A stretch of DNA of 64,000 bases from Pelodera strongyloides (lineage: Eukaryota > Nematoda > Chromadorea > Rhabditida > Rhabditidae). The notes beneath the pieces are model-generated. The model saw only the letters and a list, made by a program, of their open reading frames with translations. It made no database searches and was not told where the DNA came from. The stretch is from positions 115,651 through 179,650 of the forward strand of contig JAANDG010000283.1 in NCBI GenBank assembly GCA_036852015.1. Reading direction: 5' to 3'. This document shows, in pieces, positions 28,320 through 40,912 of the stretch; the stretch's first letter is position 1; each line of letters starts with the position of its first letter. A program made the translations under genes and the position numbers.

Positions 28320-28325
28320 AATAAA
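28320..28325 (+). promoter_or_regulatory. Possible poly(A) signal of the Kunitz/lustrin gene
   Basis: AATAAA starts 8 nt after the stop codon. This implies an unusually short 3' UTR unless a downstream AATAAG (28338) or a later signal is used. Confidence 0.4.
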
Positions 28326-28955
28326 AAAATATATATTATAAATAAGTCGTTTTGTTTTGAAGGGTTGTAGCAGCAGCTCATTCGTACTTACATTTAGAAT
28401 ATAATTGAAGTGGACAATCAACCAATACTTGTGTCTTGTGTCTGTCAACGAACGCTCCTTAGGTACCACGTGTTGCATCGCGTTGCGGAACTTTTACCCA
28501 GATCCAAAACTTTGAAGCGCAATTATATGTGGAATCTAACTTGATAGACGCCCATAAAAATTCAATGGCTTTTTGCTACTGTTTACGTGGCATATTGTAC
28601 TGTTCCACGTGATTTTCCATCTAAAGCTGAATACTTTATTTTAACAAATAGCGAGATAAAGCAAATTGCCAGATAAAGTAAAATGCATGCGAAATCTATG
28701 GTTTCTCAAAAAATCAACATCATTTGTCATATAGGGAACTACAATAAAGAGAGAGGAATTTAGTATAAGTGAAGAGAGACAGCACACGGAACGTACAGAA
28801 GACAGAGAATCAGAGACCGGCAGCTAATAGCTAGAACATAAGAGACTTACAGAAGAAAATACAAAGATTTACTGAATGTACATTACAAATAATGTTTCAA
28901 TTATGCAAAAATATTGGATAAATAATCAATAGCGCATTATTACAATAAAATAAAA
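28326..28955. other. Space between convergent genes
   Basis: Separates the 3' ends of the Kunitz/lustrin gene and the annexin. AT-rich with an A/G-rich tract at 28745-28850. No feature supported. Confidence 0.5.
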
Positions 28956-31900
28956 TTAGAGCTGAGGAGTATAGTTTCCAGTAACAATTTTCAGCAGGCA
29001 ATCACGGTACAGGCCAGAAGTATCGCCCTGAAAATACAAAATGTATATTACCATAATAATTTATATCCCTCCTTCTCTCCCTTTCTTTCTTTTTCCCCTC
29101 CTTATCTCTTTCTCTCTTCTCTCTCTCTCTTCTCTCTTCTCTCTCCATCTCGAAAGCCCTCCGATTATGCATGTAACTCGAAATATAAACGACTAAAGCA
29201 AAAACTCTCTTCTCCACCGTTGTTGAACCCGCGACGTACTACCGGTAATCAACACATCTACCACTTAACAGTAAGCCTACACTGGCTCCACTAGGGTAAT
29301 CTTGTGACTTGTGCGAAAAATGGCGTGGAGCGGACTCGAACCCGCGTCACTTGTCTACTCGACAAGCACTCACCGGTTGAGCTACACGCACCTTTTTCCG
29401 CAACCGCACAACCGATTCACCCTAGCACACACACGGTTCACACGAGCAGGGCCGGGTTGCCTCTTTCGGCGAATCTACCCGATTTAATAGTAGGTCTTCA
29501 TAACCTGTTAACTACCCTCTCCCAAGAGTGCCTGGTCCCACAGGCATAATCCACTGTGTACCATTCCCGACAACTCTTGGCACCGGTTCGGCCCCCAGTA
29601 AGCCTACACTGGCTCCACTAGGGTAATCTTGTGACTTGTGCGAAAAATGGCGTGGAGCGGACTCGAACCCGCGTCACTTGTCTACTCGACAAGCACTCAC
29701 CGGTTGAGCTACACGCACCTTTTTCCGCAACCGCACAACCGATTCACCCTAGCACACACACGGTTCACACGAGCAGGGCCGGGTTGCCTCTTTCGGCGAA
29801 TCTACCCGATTTAATAGTAGGTCTTCATAACCTGTTAGCTTAACCAACCTTGATGTGCTCCTCGAGGGTCTTTCCATAGAGCTCCTTGTACTCCTCCTTG
29901 ATAATGTTGAGATCGACCTCCGAACGGGTGACCAACACACGGATCAGATCATTGTCACGGGTTCCAAGTCCCTAAAACAAAAATTTAATTTATTAACTTT
30001 ACATTAGTATATTAATATATAATATATCAATACTTTCCCTTACGCACAACTCAAAAATTATACAGTATCTACTACATCAGAAATCAAAAGAAACTTCACA
30101 ACATCCAGAGCAATTAGAAATAAACTTTTGTAAATCTCGGCTGACCACCTTCATCGAATTGTAGAGTTGAATGGCAAAGAATCTCTGTTTGTTGGTGGAA
30201 GCGCGGGCAATTGTCAGATAACTGTTCCTCAGATCGCCACTGAACTCCTTCTCGATGGCCTTCTCGATCGAAACACCGGCGAGCTTCTCGTACTCGGCGA
30301 ACACCTGGAATTAGATATTTTATTTATATTTTAAGATCAACATTTGTAGTTTATAGTCTACTTTCGAAGCAAGAAACCTGGCGGAAATAATACCGATTCA
30401 TTGACAAAGTTGGTCCATGAAAAACCAAACAAGTGAGTATATATGTGCACGTGTAGCTCGCTACAGTAGGTCTCGGTAAGACAGTCCCACAAAACTTTGG
30501 ATACTGTTCTAGAAAATATACTGTAACCATTTCCCTACCTTTCTCAGTTGGTACTGATTCTGTGTGGCGAGAATCTTGAGAAAATGGGACGGAGCTCCCT
30601 TTTCCCCCTTGAATTTGCCCTTTCCGTCGGCGAAGAGACGCACGGCATCCTGAAGTAAACAATAAATGTACTGAACTACAGTAAGCTAGTACTTAGTCTA
30701 GTTAATCACACAAACCCGTTGTGGGACAATCTGGTTAGATACAGTAACCCTGAAAAGGGCATAATATAAAATCTAGGTCTTACATCCTTGGCCTCGGTAT
30801 CATTGGTCTCGTGAGAAGCGTCCCTCGAACCAGTCACCAGGGCCACGAGCAAATCACGGAACTCTCCAGAAGTGTCACCGGCAACTTCCTGAAATGGAAT
30901 GCAATTTAACTGAAGAAAGTGTATAGTCTGACTTTGCCGTGCAGGCAGTAAAACCCCGCGACACTGATGCGCACAAAAAGAGGATCAACCGCACGGCGCA
31001 CTTCGTCAGGGGTCCTCAGGCATGCGCCACGGGGTTCAATGTTCAATCCAGTTGGCGCACCTGCGGCGACCTCTTAGGTGCGGCCCGTCAGGTGCAGAAC
31101 ATCTGGCACTCGCGCACCTCTGGCGACCCCGCCGCGACAATGATGAGGCAATGAAAACTGAGCAGCTAAGTAACCATCATCACTAAACATTCGCGAGTGG
31201 TAAGAAAGTGGCTCCTCTCACCTTCTCCAGCTGCTTTCCAAAATCTCTCTCATATCCAGCTCTGATAGCTCTCATCTGATCCGGAGTGCGGGAGCAAAGA
31301 ATCTCAATCAGAGCATTCTCATCCGTACCAAGACCCTAAAACATTATTAGATTAATACAATCAAAGGTTGTTAAAACTGCGCGGACCTACGCCTTCCCAT
31401 ATATCTCACGCGAAACCGGAAATATCGAAATTGATTGCTGTTATCCACTTTCCCGAGCGCACAGAAAAATAATTCCAAGCTCATTTTCTCAAAATAATAA
31501 CTAAATCCTACCTTCATGGCCTTCTTCAACTGCTTCAGATCGTATTCGAGAGGCGTGTCCATCAGGGCGAGGACTGCCTGAAAGATATACCGAATTCAGT
31601 TTAACTTATTGTTAGACAAAGAACCGAGACCTCAGTAGGAGTTAGCTAACAACACACATAGATGCATGCATGGATATGTTTACGTTTATGGGTGTTAGAT
31701 GTTAGGCCCGATGAAATACTACGGTAAGTCGGTGGAGAGACTACCGTATATCACCACGGTATTCAAAAAAATAAAATGTCCCACCGTCTCGATATCTCCG
31801 CTGAACTTCTTGTCCAGAGCCTCGGCGAGCTCCTTGCCATACTTGAGCTTGTAGGGCTCGCGGAGCTGAATGAAATCAAATGAGAACTGTGCCTCCAGTA

Positions 31901-32806
31901 ACATAGTTAAGTTAATTCAATGGCTATAGGTTCGGTTACTAACATAAATCTAAACACATGGGTTACATATGTTGTTTTACTTACGCTGCCATATCGAGCA
32001 GCTTTCTCTCTTTCTTTGTCCATTGCACCAAGGCAGAATACCATTATTTCTTTCCGATTTCAAAGTGAAACTTCGCACAATCGCCGCGCAGAGACCATTA
32101 AAGTGGCGGGGGTGGGTCAGGACAGCGCGAAACATCTATAATTTCATTCGATGGGCGCAAATGAGGTGTTTATGACGCACTTTCGCGCACAAAAAGTGTG
32201 CCACAGCAACGCCGTCTCAGCCGGCAACTACGCTGCGTCATGAGCACTTTCAGTTTCATCTGTACCTGTGAATGCTCTCACTTACTCTCTGTCTCTGTCC
32301 GTTGGAGAGTGAGGTCAGTAGGTTGACAATTGCCTCCTTGTCACCGGCACGCAGAGAACGGTCAATCTTCTCCGCAACCCTAAAATAACGTAAACTTATG
32401 TTCTCAACCGCGCTCACCCCCTCCTCTTTTTGGCTCACTGCGCGGTTGGCTGTGGATGCGCTGCGCGGTTGAGCTCCCCGACTATCCGTACCTATCCGCG
32501 CGGCTGTCTACGCACGCACTGGAACCTGCGCGGCTGTCTACGCGTGCACTCCAATTGGTGCGGCTGGGAGAGGGTGCGCTGCGCCCAGGAACGTAGAATA
32601 AGCACAAGCGTCGCAATCAATATGAAAATCCAACCTTTGTTACACTACTCTAGGAACGGCACTCAATTTCATCATCATTTTGTTATGATTCATAACCCAG
32701 ATATAAAACAAGCCGTTTCTTAACCTGGTTATACAAAAATAGAAACCAACATTGGTGGGTTGAAGTCGGGGTTGTCAATGATGGTGGCGTAGTTCATGTT
32801 GGCCAT
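28956..32806 (-). CDS. Annexin (325 aa, four repeats)
   Basis: Ten phase-consistent exons on the minus strand: 32751-32806, 32286-32379, 31785-31865, 31512-31577, 31222-31335, 30784-30888, 30539-30649, 30149-30304, 29849-29971, 28956-29027. Annexins bind acidic membranes through Ca2+. Repeats 2 and 4 keep the type II Ca2+ loop G-L-G-T (residues 100-103 and 262-265), each followed by the expected R/K-x-x-x-D and G-D-T-S-G cap. Repeat 1 (R-A-G-D-K) and repeat 3 (D-G-K-G-K-F-K) lack G-x-G-T, so only two canonical sites remain. The length is normal for a short-tail annexin. TTTCAG ends 8 nt before the ATG, consistent with trans-splicing. The last intron carries a tandem tRNA-like duplication. Confidence 0.95.
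29269..29510. repeat. Tandem duplication, copy 1 (with tRNA-like unit)
   Basis: Looks identical over about 242 bp to 29596-29837 (period 327 bp). It starts CAGTAAGCCTACACTGGCTC and ends TAACCTGTTA. It lies in the last annexin intron; 87 bp separate the copies. Confidence 0.95.
29321..29392 (-). tRNA. tRNA-like sequence / tRNA pseudogene, copy 1
   Basis: On the minus strand: D-arm TAGCTCAACCGGTGAGT, a perfect anticodon stem CTTGT/ACAAG around the loop CGAGTAG, and a B-box GGTTCGAGTCC. The loop has G instead of the invariant U33, the acceptor stem has mismatches and the T-arm needs an 8-nt loop. It is therefore probably a tRNA-derived repeat; the nominal anticodon would be AGT. Confidence 0.5.
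29596..29837. repeat. Tandem duplication, copy 2 (with tRNA-like unit)
   Basis: Second copy of the 242-bp unit. Its right end stops 11 bp short of the annexin exon at 29849, so it abuts the donor site of the last intron. Confidence 0.95.
29648..29719 (-). tRNA. tRNA-like sequence / tRNA pseudogene, copy 2
   Basis: Same sequence as the unit at 29321-29392, 327 bp away, with the same defects in the loop, acceptor and T-arm. Confidence 0.5.
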
Positions 32807-33173
32807 TGTTTTTCTGAAAGGGAAATGGTTAAATTTTAAGAATAAGACTGGCATAGACATTCAAATTATAGGTTGAATACGTTGAATACGGACGGGACAT
32901 AAACAAGTGAGTAATACTAGCAAGGAGTGAAGAGAACCGAAGCCAGGCCAGGGAATAAATTAGGTCCGCCTCTCAAAATTTTGGGGAGGTGATTTAGACT
33001 AATTTGCATATAAAGCATTAGGGATCGGTATGTGGTTTAGACTAATTTGCATACAACGCATTACGGTGATGACATATACTGTAATTTAATTAAAATACGA
33101 TACTAAGTACTGACCCTGGGTAATAACCTGCAGTGTACAAATAATCAATCAGTGCCTAATCATAATCAATCAA

Positions 33174-34265
33174 TCAATATGTACAGTACCCTTGATAATA
33201 ACTCGATCCATCAACATCACTCCTCTTGAGTATTCCCCTGAGGCCTGATTCACTCGGGCTCCCACCGAAGTAATAACGATTGTAGAAATCGTCAATCCTT
33301 CGGTTATCTTCGAAGTATCTTTGATTCACCCCATCCATAGATTCCACAAAACCGGTGTACGGTACAATACGTGGCTGGATTGGATAATCATCGTACGGTA
33401 CTTGATCGTAATATCTGGCAGGAGTCGTAGTGTAGGACTCAGTAGGTGGTAGGTCATAGTGCCTGAATCTCATATCTGATTCTCTGTCATAATTAGAGAT
33501 GCTCATCCGTGGAGGGGTGAGTATATCATAGTCCTCAGCTCGAAGCGATTCTGTAGGAATATGAAAGTTGTCTGACGCTATGCCGTAAGGTTCGGAAACC
33601 TTGGATTCCGAACGCTGGTAAGCTTCTAGGGTTCGATTGACAGCGGCTGGGCGGCTAGCTGCATGGGGCCAATCATCATCATAGACTCTGTACTCCGGAC
33701 GGCTGGTTCTTTCTGGGGTATATTCCAAATCTCGAATATTTGGGGAACTCTTGTAGACATCCCGACCCTTTCCTTCGGCCATCAGCTGATTACAGTACCT
33801 GTCAATTCCCTGAGGGAGCAGAGAACTATCCCTAGAGACCTTGAATACATCCTCGTCCAGTCTTCTATGTCTATCACGGGAACTCAATTCGAAATAGTCG
33901 TCTTCACGATTGTAGTTTATAGTTTCTTGTTGGGGCCGATCGTGAAATGCCGGTTTTCTCAGAATACCATCCGAAGTTCGGTTCCCTCTGGATACAGTAC
34001 CATGCTCTTCACACATATACTGATAGGTCTCCTTTTTGTAGGTCATACTTGGAGTGGTAGTGTAGGCTACCGTAGTTGGTGCACGACTCGGTGATACCGA
34101 ACGTGTACGGTAATTCGGTGAATAATTAGAACCTCGTCTACCAAAGTGGCCAGTGGATGAATAGTCATCGTATCTTCTACTTACTTCATGAACTGGTACC
34201 GTAGTATTCGTATAGAAGGAATCACGTCTCAACGGTGTATTAGGGTCAAATAGTGACCTGTCCAT
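33174..34265 (-). CDS. Intronless Tyr/Ser/Arg-rich disordered protein (363 aa)
   Basis: Open for 363 codons in one exon with an in-frame stop four codons before the ATG; it ends just after S-S-Y-Y-Q-G-Y-C-T-Y. Composition is Tyr, Ser, Arg, Asp and Pro rich, with no hydrophobic core, signal or membrane segment, so it is probably intrinsically disordered. Repeated short themes are R-Y-Y/Y-Y-D and G-I-L-R-K / G-I-L-K-R, the latter once in the first third and once near the end. The family is not recognised. It lies about 370 bp upstream of the annexin start on the same strand, close enough for co-transcription. A length of 363 codons in AT-rich DNA is unlikely by chance. A small downstream exon, replacing the last few residues, cannot be excluded. 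Confidence 0.6.
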   Translation of the reverse strand: MDRSLFDPNTPLRRDSFYTNTTVPVHEVSRRYDDYSSTGHFGRRGSNYSPNYRTRSVSPSRAPTTVAYTTTPSMTYKKETYQYMCEEHGTVSRGNRTSDGILRKPAFHDRPQQETINYNREDDYFELSSRDRHRRLDEDVFKVSRDSSLLPQGIDRYCNQLMAEGKGRDVYKSSPNIRDLEYTPERTSRPEYRVYDDDWPHAASRPAAVNRTLEAYQRSESKVSEPYGIASDNFHIPTESLRAEDYDILTPPRMSISNYDRESDMRFRHYDLPPTESYTTTPARYYDQVPYDDYPIQPRIVPYTGFVESMDGVNQRYFEDNRRIDDFYNRYYFGGSPSESGLRGILKRSDVDGSSYYQGYCTY

Positions 34266-37200
34266 AGTAATTAATCAATTAATAAATCGATAATTTCCAG
34301 AAAATCAATAGCACGTAGGACGTAGGTTAGGTAGGAGGCGTTTGTTCGGAAGAAATATCAGTCGGAATGCGCACAAAACGTTGTTTTATGTTTCTGCCCG
34401 ACGTCTTATTTTATATGTGGAAAAGCAAATATAGGCAGGTCACGGTCAGCCGCACCGCTTTAAATGCCTTTTGAATCAATGTATAAATGAAAACTTTTCC
34501 TTCTTATGTATTTCGCTTCAAGCCCAGTAAACGTGAATCAGACGCTTAGTTAGAATGTATATGTATAAATAACATTTTCAAAAGTTCATCGAGAACTTGT
34601 ATATAAAGGTATCGATCGTCCATGACTAAGATTTTGTTATTATTTCTGACAAATCGCAGATGTATTGGCGGGAAGTGATTCTTTTTAAGCAAAAGTACCA
34701 AATCAAAGGAAAAGAAACATCGACACGAAATGGAACTGTACACGTTCAAGGAAATGTATTATGTTTTCACATATTGCACTCACTTGGGGCAATCAAATAT
34801 GTTTTGTTAGTGAAGCTAGACAACGTGTATCAGACCTCAGAAAGGCATCACTCGAGCATTTCATTTACGATTTGTAAACTTATCTTAGATTCAGACTCAA
34901 AAATCGCTTAGGCTTAGGCTTAGGCTTAGAACATGATAAACAAAAACTATATGTTTTTTTATACTAAACTCTCCACCACGCTAGAATATCAAAACATGCT
35001 CAACATGGAAAAACATTGCGATTGCATAAATTCTCAGCTCATGAATTAAATCGTATGATGCGTCAATTTTTGCGTTGCACAATAATAAACCACGCTGAAT
35101 CACAACAATAATCATAGATGGCAAAGGATCAATAATAAAAAACGACTCTTTCACTGACAATTACTCACTGAGTGTAAATGGCTTGGGCCGCTATCGTATG
35201 CCCAATTATCTTGAATTGAAAAAGGCCGAGCCAGCGAGATTATAGCCCATTTCGAAAATAAATAACCATCAAAAAAGGAAACAACGGCAGCACACGAGAA
35301 CAGGACAAGCTATGACAAACTTGTTGCAATAAAACAATGCCCTGTGACTAAAAGATATACAAAATGTGAGCATGCTTTACAATTGTTTACTGAGACTTTA
35401 CTACTTATTTTACTACATACAAAATGTCGCGCCTTACGATTTCCCTGCCTTTCAACGTAAAGTTATTCAAATAAAACGTAAATATTATGTGAATCCGATA
35501 TAAAGAAAGAAAGTAGTTCGCGTCCCTTTAAATTTTTTAGAAAAATAAAGTTCGCCCATGTGAAAAACACATTGAAATTCACCAGATGTTGGTTTTCGGC
35601 GCCGCTTTTCTCACGAAAGCTTTCAGTTTTTGTTTGCTGAGGAAAGGGTAAACCGACCGAAAATGAACGGGGAAGAAAACAACTTTGAGGTTACCAAAAG
35701 ACATGCAAGTTTTGAAAACAATCAATAAGAACCCTACGCAATGGGTAGTTTTACGCCCATCAACATCAACTAATTACAACTACAGTAGTCGTGGTTATAT
35801 TATATTCAGTACATCTTATCTAGCACAAGTAATCATTCATCAAGAATTGAATACGAAGAGAGCATGAGCTCCCTAAAAGCGAAATATATGGCGAAAGCTA
35901 GGAAAACAACTTAGGTCTTGTTTGTTGACAGTGTGGAACCTAGAAGTGCACATGCTATGAAAACTTGGCATGCTCGCGGCGCGACGGACAACGCCGCGGG
36001 TCGTTTCCCAACGGCGTGCAACGGTGCAACTTGTCCAGCGCCGCTTGTACGCCAAGTGTCGAGAGTCGTTCTAGTCGAGAAACTCTTACACGAAAGTGTC
36101 AAGACTCACATCAAACATAGAGCTTAACTGTCAACTTCATCGTATCTGTATTTCTCATCTCGCAGTCATAGAGGTTGTTTAGCCCATGGTCAGCCCAAAA
36201 CAATTCAAGGTCATTTTGAGCGATTTTTCTAGTGGAGGTTAGCGGAGGCTGCGGAGGGAAAGGTTTTGCCTACAACTTTTTATAAGTATAACATCATTTG
36301 GGGCAAACCTAGGCAAGTTCAAGATCTATGCAAATCTGCAGAAATACCCTACAATTAATTAGCTGCAATAATGAAAAAAAAGAAAGGGTCAAAGAATGTT
36401 CTCCAAAAGAGCCCTGTCCACTAAAGAGGCAAGAGCCCATCTAACCCCATTTTTTGGCTCTTTTTCTGTTGTTGAGATGGGACGGGCGGACAAAATTGTT
36501 TGTGAAGATAGATCACGTTGTTTTGAGAGAGTGGAAAGATATAAAATGGCAGCGCAGCATCTCCGTACATCAATAGGGCGTAAATAAAGCGTAAAGTAAC
36601 ACAACAACGTAGCCTTGTTTACGTATTCCATGTATACGATTCATACCCTATAAGAAGTGCTCTATAGGCGAACCATAAAGAGCTATGGCGCGCTGTGGTA
36701 GTGTATGCAGATTCCTGCGTCTCCCAAACGTGAACCTGCCAGCGACGCACAGAACGGAACAAAATTTGCATAGAATACAAGGAAAAACGTTTGTCCAACA
36801 TATGCTTACAAACCAGACGTCATACCGCTATAAGAGGCAAAAACACTACCGATACGCTCCGATATCCTATAATGAAATAAGAAGGTCCACGTCCATTGCG
36901 CGTTTCGCAATTACCAAAATAATACACCGAAGCAATCATATCATTTCATCCATTTTGTACTTTACAATCCACAAACAAAAAATAAGAAGCCTTAATTTCG
37001 TAATCGTACTACTGCACTTTGTACTGTGCAAAACAAAAACAACCTATTCTATACATGGATGGATGCTTTTTGGTCTCAAATTCAGAAAACTTGCTTGGAA
37101 GTTCAAAGTTTGCGATAGAGGGGTTAGTATTGAAAAAATGCGCCAAAACCCAGAAAGAGAAAAGAAAAACGCAACAAGTGCTCACACCAACATTGAAGAA

Positions 37201-38490
37201 TGTCTACACAACACAAAACATCAAGGCCACTCTTAGGATTTAGGAAAACAATTTTAAAGGGAGAGCGCGCGCCTAGTTTTGAACACTCATCACGGCGTGG
37301 GAAACAAATGTACTAGGGGTTTGGGGTGAGAAGACAGCAATAACCGGCGGCGTCGGGGGCAATGAGAATTAGAAAAATGACTCACGTCTACATAGAAAAT
37401 CTACATTCCAAATGTCAAAGAACAATGCAATAAAAGCTGATTCATATTCAAGGCACGATATCTAATGATATACATATTACGGTGCAAAAGCGGCGCAAAG
37501 TGTTAGTCATACGGCACAATATTTTGGTGGCGTGATTTTTCGTACATAATTAAAGCATCTACATATAATAACACATACGTTTAATCAGAAAATTTTAGTA
37601 ATTATTCACTACGCGATCTAATATGTGCCCCAAATAAGGGCTACATGAGCACAAATAGCCACGGGGGAAATAAATGACTTCGTTGCAAAAGCAAAGCTCA
37701 TTGAAAATGTCATGCTCAGCGGCGAAATGTGCCAATCATCTAAACATTTATATACTGGCTAGAAAAAAAATCAAGACATGAAGCTTACAGTTTATGATTT
37801 ATGGTAATGACTCACACAATGGCGCCAAGATTCAAAATAAAAGTTTATATTTCAAGGAAATGGTTGTGATTATCTAATCACTGAGCAACGAATATTATTG
37901 AGCAAATGAGCTAGTTCTAGATAGCACTATTCGGACTACATTCACAGTAATTTTAGCAGCTAATGCATTTTGTATATTTACTAGCATTTCTTATGTTATT
38001 CACAGGATAGAAAACTTTCTTTTACAATGTGATGAAATAATATACTTAAACTCATTAGCCTAAATGCTACGGCCAGAGATTTGAAACGATAGACGATAGA
38101 ATTAAAACTGGCTGAGATCTCTCTTCTTATATACAGTTAGAAAGGGGGCTGTCCGAAGGAGAGATGACCTCATCCTATGAGTCATTGCGGCTAAAATAAG
38201 ATGAAACAAAAAGAATACTGCATTTCACAACTCACTCCTTACTCATAAACTCTCAAAATTATTCCAATTATAATAATTTATAGACTTGTTTACATAATAA
38301 CCATGACAACTCATAATAATGAATAACATATAGTACATCGCGTACTCATTAGGATATTATAATTTATAATTATGCGTAAGCTCCTTGGTCATGAAAAGTG
38401 TCCCATATAGAAAATCCCATGGCTCTAAACAAAACTAATGTGTTGACTGATTAGTAAACAAACATTTACCAAAGTAAGTCAAGCATCGTA
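34266..38490. other. Long gene-poor region
   Basis: No gene supported. Isolated TTAA-AGGG type ends (CGTCCCTTTAA at 35530; TTAAAGGGAGAGCGCGCG at 37253) hint at decayed foldback elements. A GC-rich patch at 35960-36110 has open frames on both strands but no splice logic or recognisable product. Confidence 0.45.
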
Positions 38491-38661
38491 TTAAAGCGAA
38501 ATGCTAGCCCCTTTGGAAAATTTGCATATGATAAGCAAATCCTATGTATCCTATGTTAATTTTGTACGATCGTCCACGGCAATCGTACAAAATTAGCATA
38601 GGATACATAGAATTTGCTTATCATATGCAAATTTTTCAAAGGGGCTAGCATGTCGCTTTAA
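38491..38661. mobile_element. Palindromic TTAA-ended MITE (171 bp)
   Basis: Starts TTAAAGCGAAATGCTAGCCC and ends with its inverse, GGGGCTAGCATGTCGCTTTAA less one base. The arms continue through TTTGCATATGATAAGCAAAT and GTATCCTATG to a centre at GATCGTCCACGGCAATCG. Almost the whole element would form one hairpin. Confidence 0.9.
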
Positions 38662-40489
38662 ACTCGTATGCAATAATCAAACTCTTTTTTTTTATCACAG
38701 AAAACAGATTTTATCAGTAACGCTGACTCTCTCACAATTTTTATCTATGAAATTTTTGGGGAAAATAAACAAAACGTAAACACAACAAGGTCATGCAGAA
38801 TAGTGGGAAACGGTAATAGAAAACAATCCCCTTACGTGAGTTTACAAATAAAATGTAAAACTTTATATGTAATTGCTTTTTCTTTTTATTAAGAATAAAA
38901 TACTAATGCCAAAATATATTTTATTTACAATTAGAAGAATAATTAAACTTCATTATTTTTTGTTTGGTTTGAATCTCATAGGCAAAGATATAAGAAAATT
39001 AGAAAAAGACAACATTTTCGTACATTTCTTCCAGTATATCTGGGAGTAAACCCCTTTTCTATCCTTTTTCTCCACTATTCCGTCCGATAAGCAAATATTT
39101 TCTTTTCAATTTCTCATTTCTCAAATAGACACTTCAAATGCAATAAACTATCCACACAAGGTGGAAGAGAAGATTCTGGAAAATAAAATAGTTTATAAAA
39201 AAACAAAAGGAGTTTCATAAACGTTGATCTTGAGAAGTTATAAGTTATCTGCTAAAACAATAAGAGACAACGTTACTCCAGTTTCAGTCTCCAATGTTAG
39301 AGTCTATCAATTACGTAGGAGACACCGCTATATACAATGACAATGACAATGACACATTGTACAGGTAGCCGTGATTGGTCGGCGATCGTTACTAAATATC
39401 TATGTCAATCTTCTTCAGCAGTACCTTATACAATTATTTGCACCCACCAAAAAAAGCCAGTGACTGTGATTCATTTAGAACCAAGTTCACCAAGTTCATC
39501 TGTTCATCATTCACAACTGCGATTTTTGATATATCAATAAAAAAACCAAATGAACTAAAGATACGGGTCAGATATTTCACGCAAAAAGATAGGGTCTTGG
39601 ACGAGAAACAGTAAAAAGTGAGCAAACTGCGAGAGTAGTACAACAAACAGACAAACATACTCTATTCATGTTCAGCGTCTAGCGGTCAATACCACTTCAT
39701 TCAAAACACGAATAGAATACAAGAGTTTTATGTATTGACCCCAACCCCCAACCATTACAGTAAGACTATTGATTGACTGTGCCCACAAAATTCAACCAAA
39801 ATCTTTTCTTGTAAAATAGAAACAGTAATTCTACACTAACAAGGGCAAAACTCGGCCAATAGGTAACTTATGAAAAATCTGCCGATGCCACACGATAAGC
39901 AATATATAAGGTAAGATTTTATAAGAAAGATTATCTCAGGAACACCTTTCGCAAGCGAGATAAGTTTTTTTTCGGTCATTGTCGCAGGCTACGAGAACTA
40001 TACTTTCAATCGTCGTTTAGTGTAGTGGATAGGGCTTCTGACTGCTAAAAGGAAGGTCACGGGTTCGAATCCACGCTGCGGACATTATTTTTGCATTTAT
40101 AACTGTGATATTTTTTACATTTTAAAACTTAAATTATGGATGTAAAGAGTAACTGTTTCGCGTCTGTTCTACTTTAATAGTGTTCATAACACCTTCATGC
40201 ACTATTTAAGTTAAAAAAACGGGATTTCATTTTTCCAATTTTTTCATGAAATCACTGATGCTACCTACCCATTAGGGGAAAATGTCAGTCGAAAATTAAA
40301 TGATGGAAACAACAATAAAAATGACTGTGAAGCATAACTTCGCAGTTCTAGAGTTTTATACGATTGAAAATTATGTATATTTTATTATATATGACTGATT
40401 GATCTTTTCGATTATATGTTTCGGATGAGCATGAACTTGGAGTTCGTGAGCATCAACTTGGAGAACTTAACTTGGAGAACTTCATAGTC
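38662..40489. other. Intergenic, no gene recognised
   Basis: AT-rich sequence. The only feature noted is the tRNA-like segment at 40010-40083. Confidence 0.45.
40010..40083 (+). tRNA. tRNA-like sequence (degenerate)
   Basis: A-box-like TAGTGTAGTGGATAGGG, then a B-box GGGTTCGAATCC within CACGG/CCACG, ending GCTGCGGACA, followed by TTATTTTT. The anticodon arm (TTCTGACTGCTAAAAGGAA) does not fold into a regular 5-bp stem with a 7-nt loop, and the acceptor ends do not pair well. Probably a pseudogene or tRNA-derived repeat. Confidence 0.5.
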
Positions 40490-40912
40490 ATTACTAAAGA
40501 TCTTATTATATAAAGGAGGAGAGTTTGTCACGGGTTTGTTTTTATGTGCACAACGAAATCCCTTCATAAAGAAAATTCGTCGATCGAAAGAGCATTCAAA
40601 ATCATTGCCGCTAGCGGGATTCGAACCCACAGCAGCCCACAATATCTCGATTCCCAACGCTCTACATGTTGAGCTATGCTAGCTTATGGGAGGAGGATCT
40701 TATAGGAGATAGAAGAGCAATTGCAATAGCAAATTTGCAAATTTGCATGAAGTCCAGAACCATATTATACGTTTCCACATAAACGTAAATGAACATCTTT
40801 TTTACGTTTGAAGAAATTCCTTTTTTTAAATAGGGTAACAATCGGCCGAAGGCCGATTCCTTCAGTCGGAGAAGAGCCCGTAGGGCTCTTCGAACGGCTG
40901 GTGTCTTATAGC
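40490..40912 (-). repeat. Dispersed repeat with three hairpins and a tRNA-like module, copy 2
   Basis: Reverse-strand homologue of 8387-8830. It keeps the AATCGGCC-TTC-GGCCGATT hairpin and strengthens the next one to GAAGAGCCC-TAC-GGGCTCTTC (as read in its own orientation). The ATGCAAATTTGC motif, the tRNA-like module and the TTTATATAATAAGATC end are also kept. Confidence 0.75.
40605..40683 (-). tRNA. tRNA-like sequence (degenerate), partner of 8618
   Basis: Reads GCTAGCATAGCTCAACATGT then AGAGC, a good D-arm, and later GTGGGTTCGAATCCCGC, a good T-arm. The anticodon arm has lost pairing, and GCTAGC at both ends would pair only out of register. Same status as the copy at 8618-8698. Confidence 0.5.
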
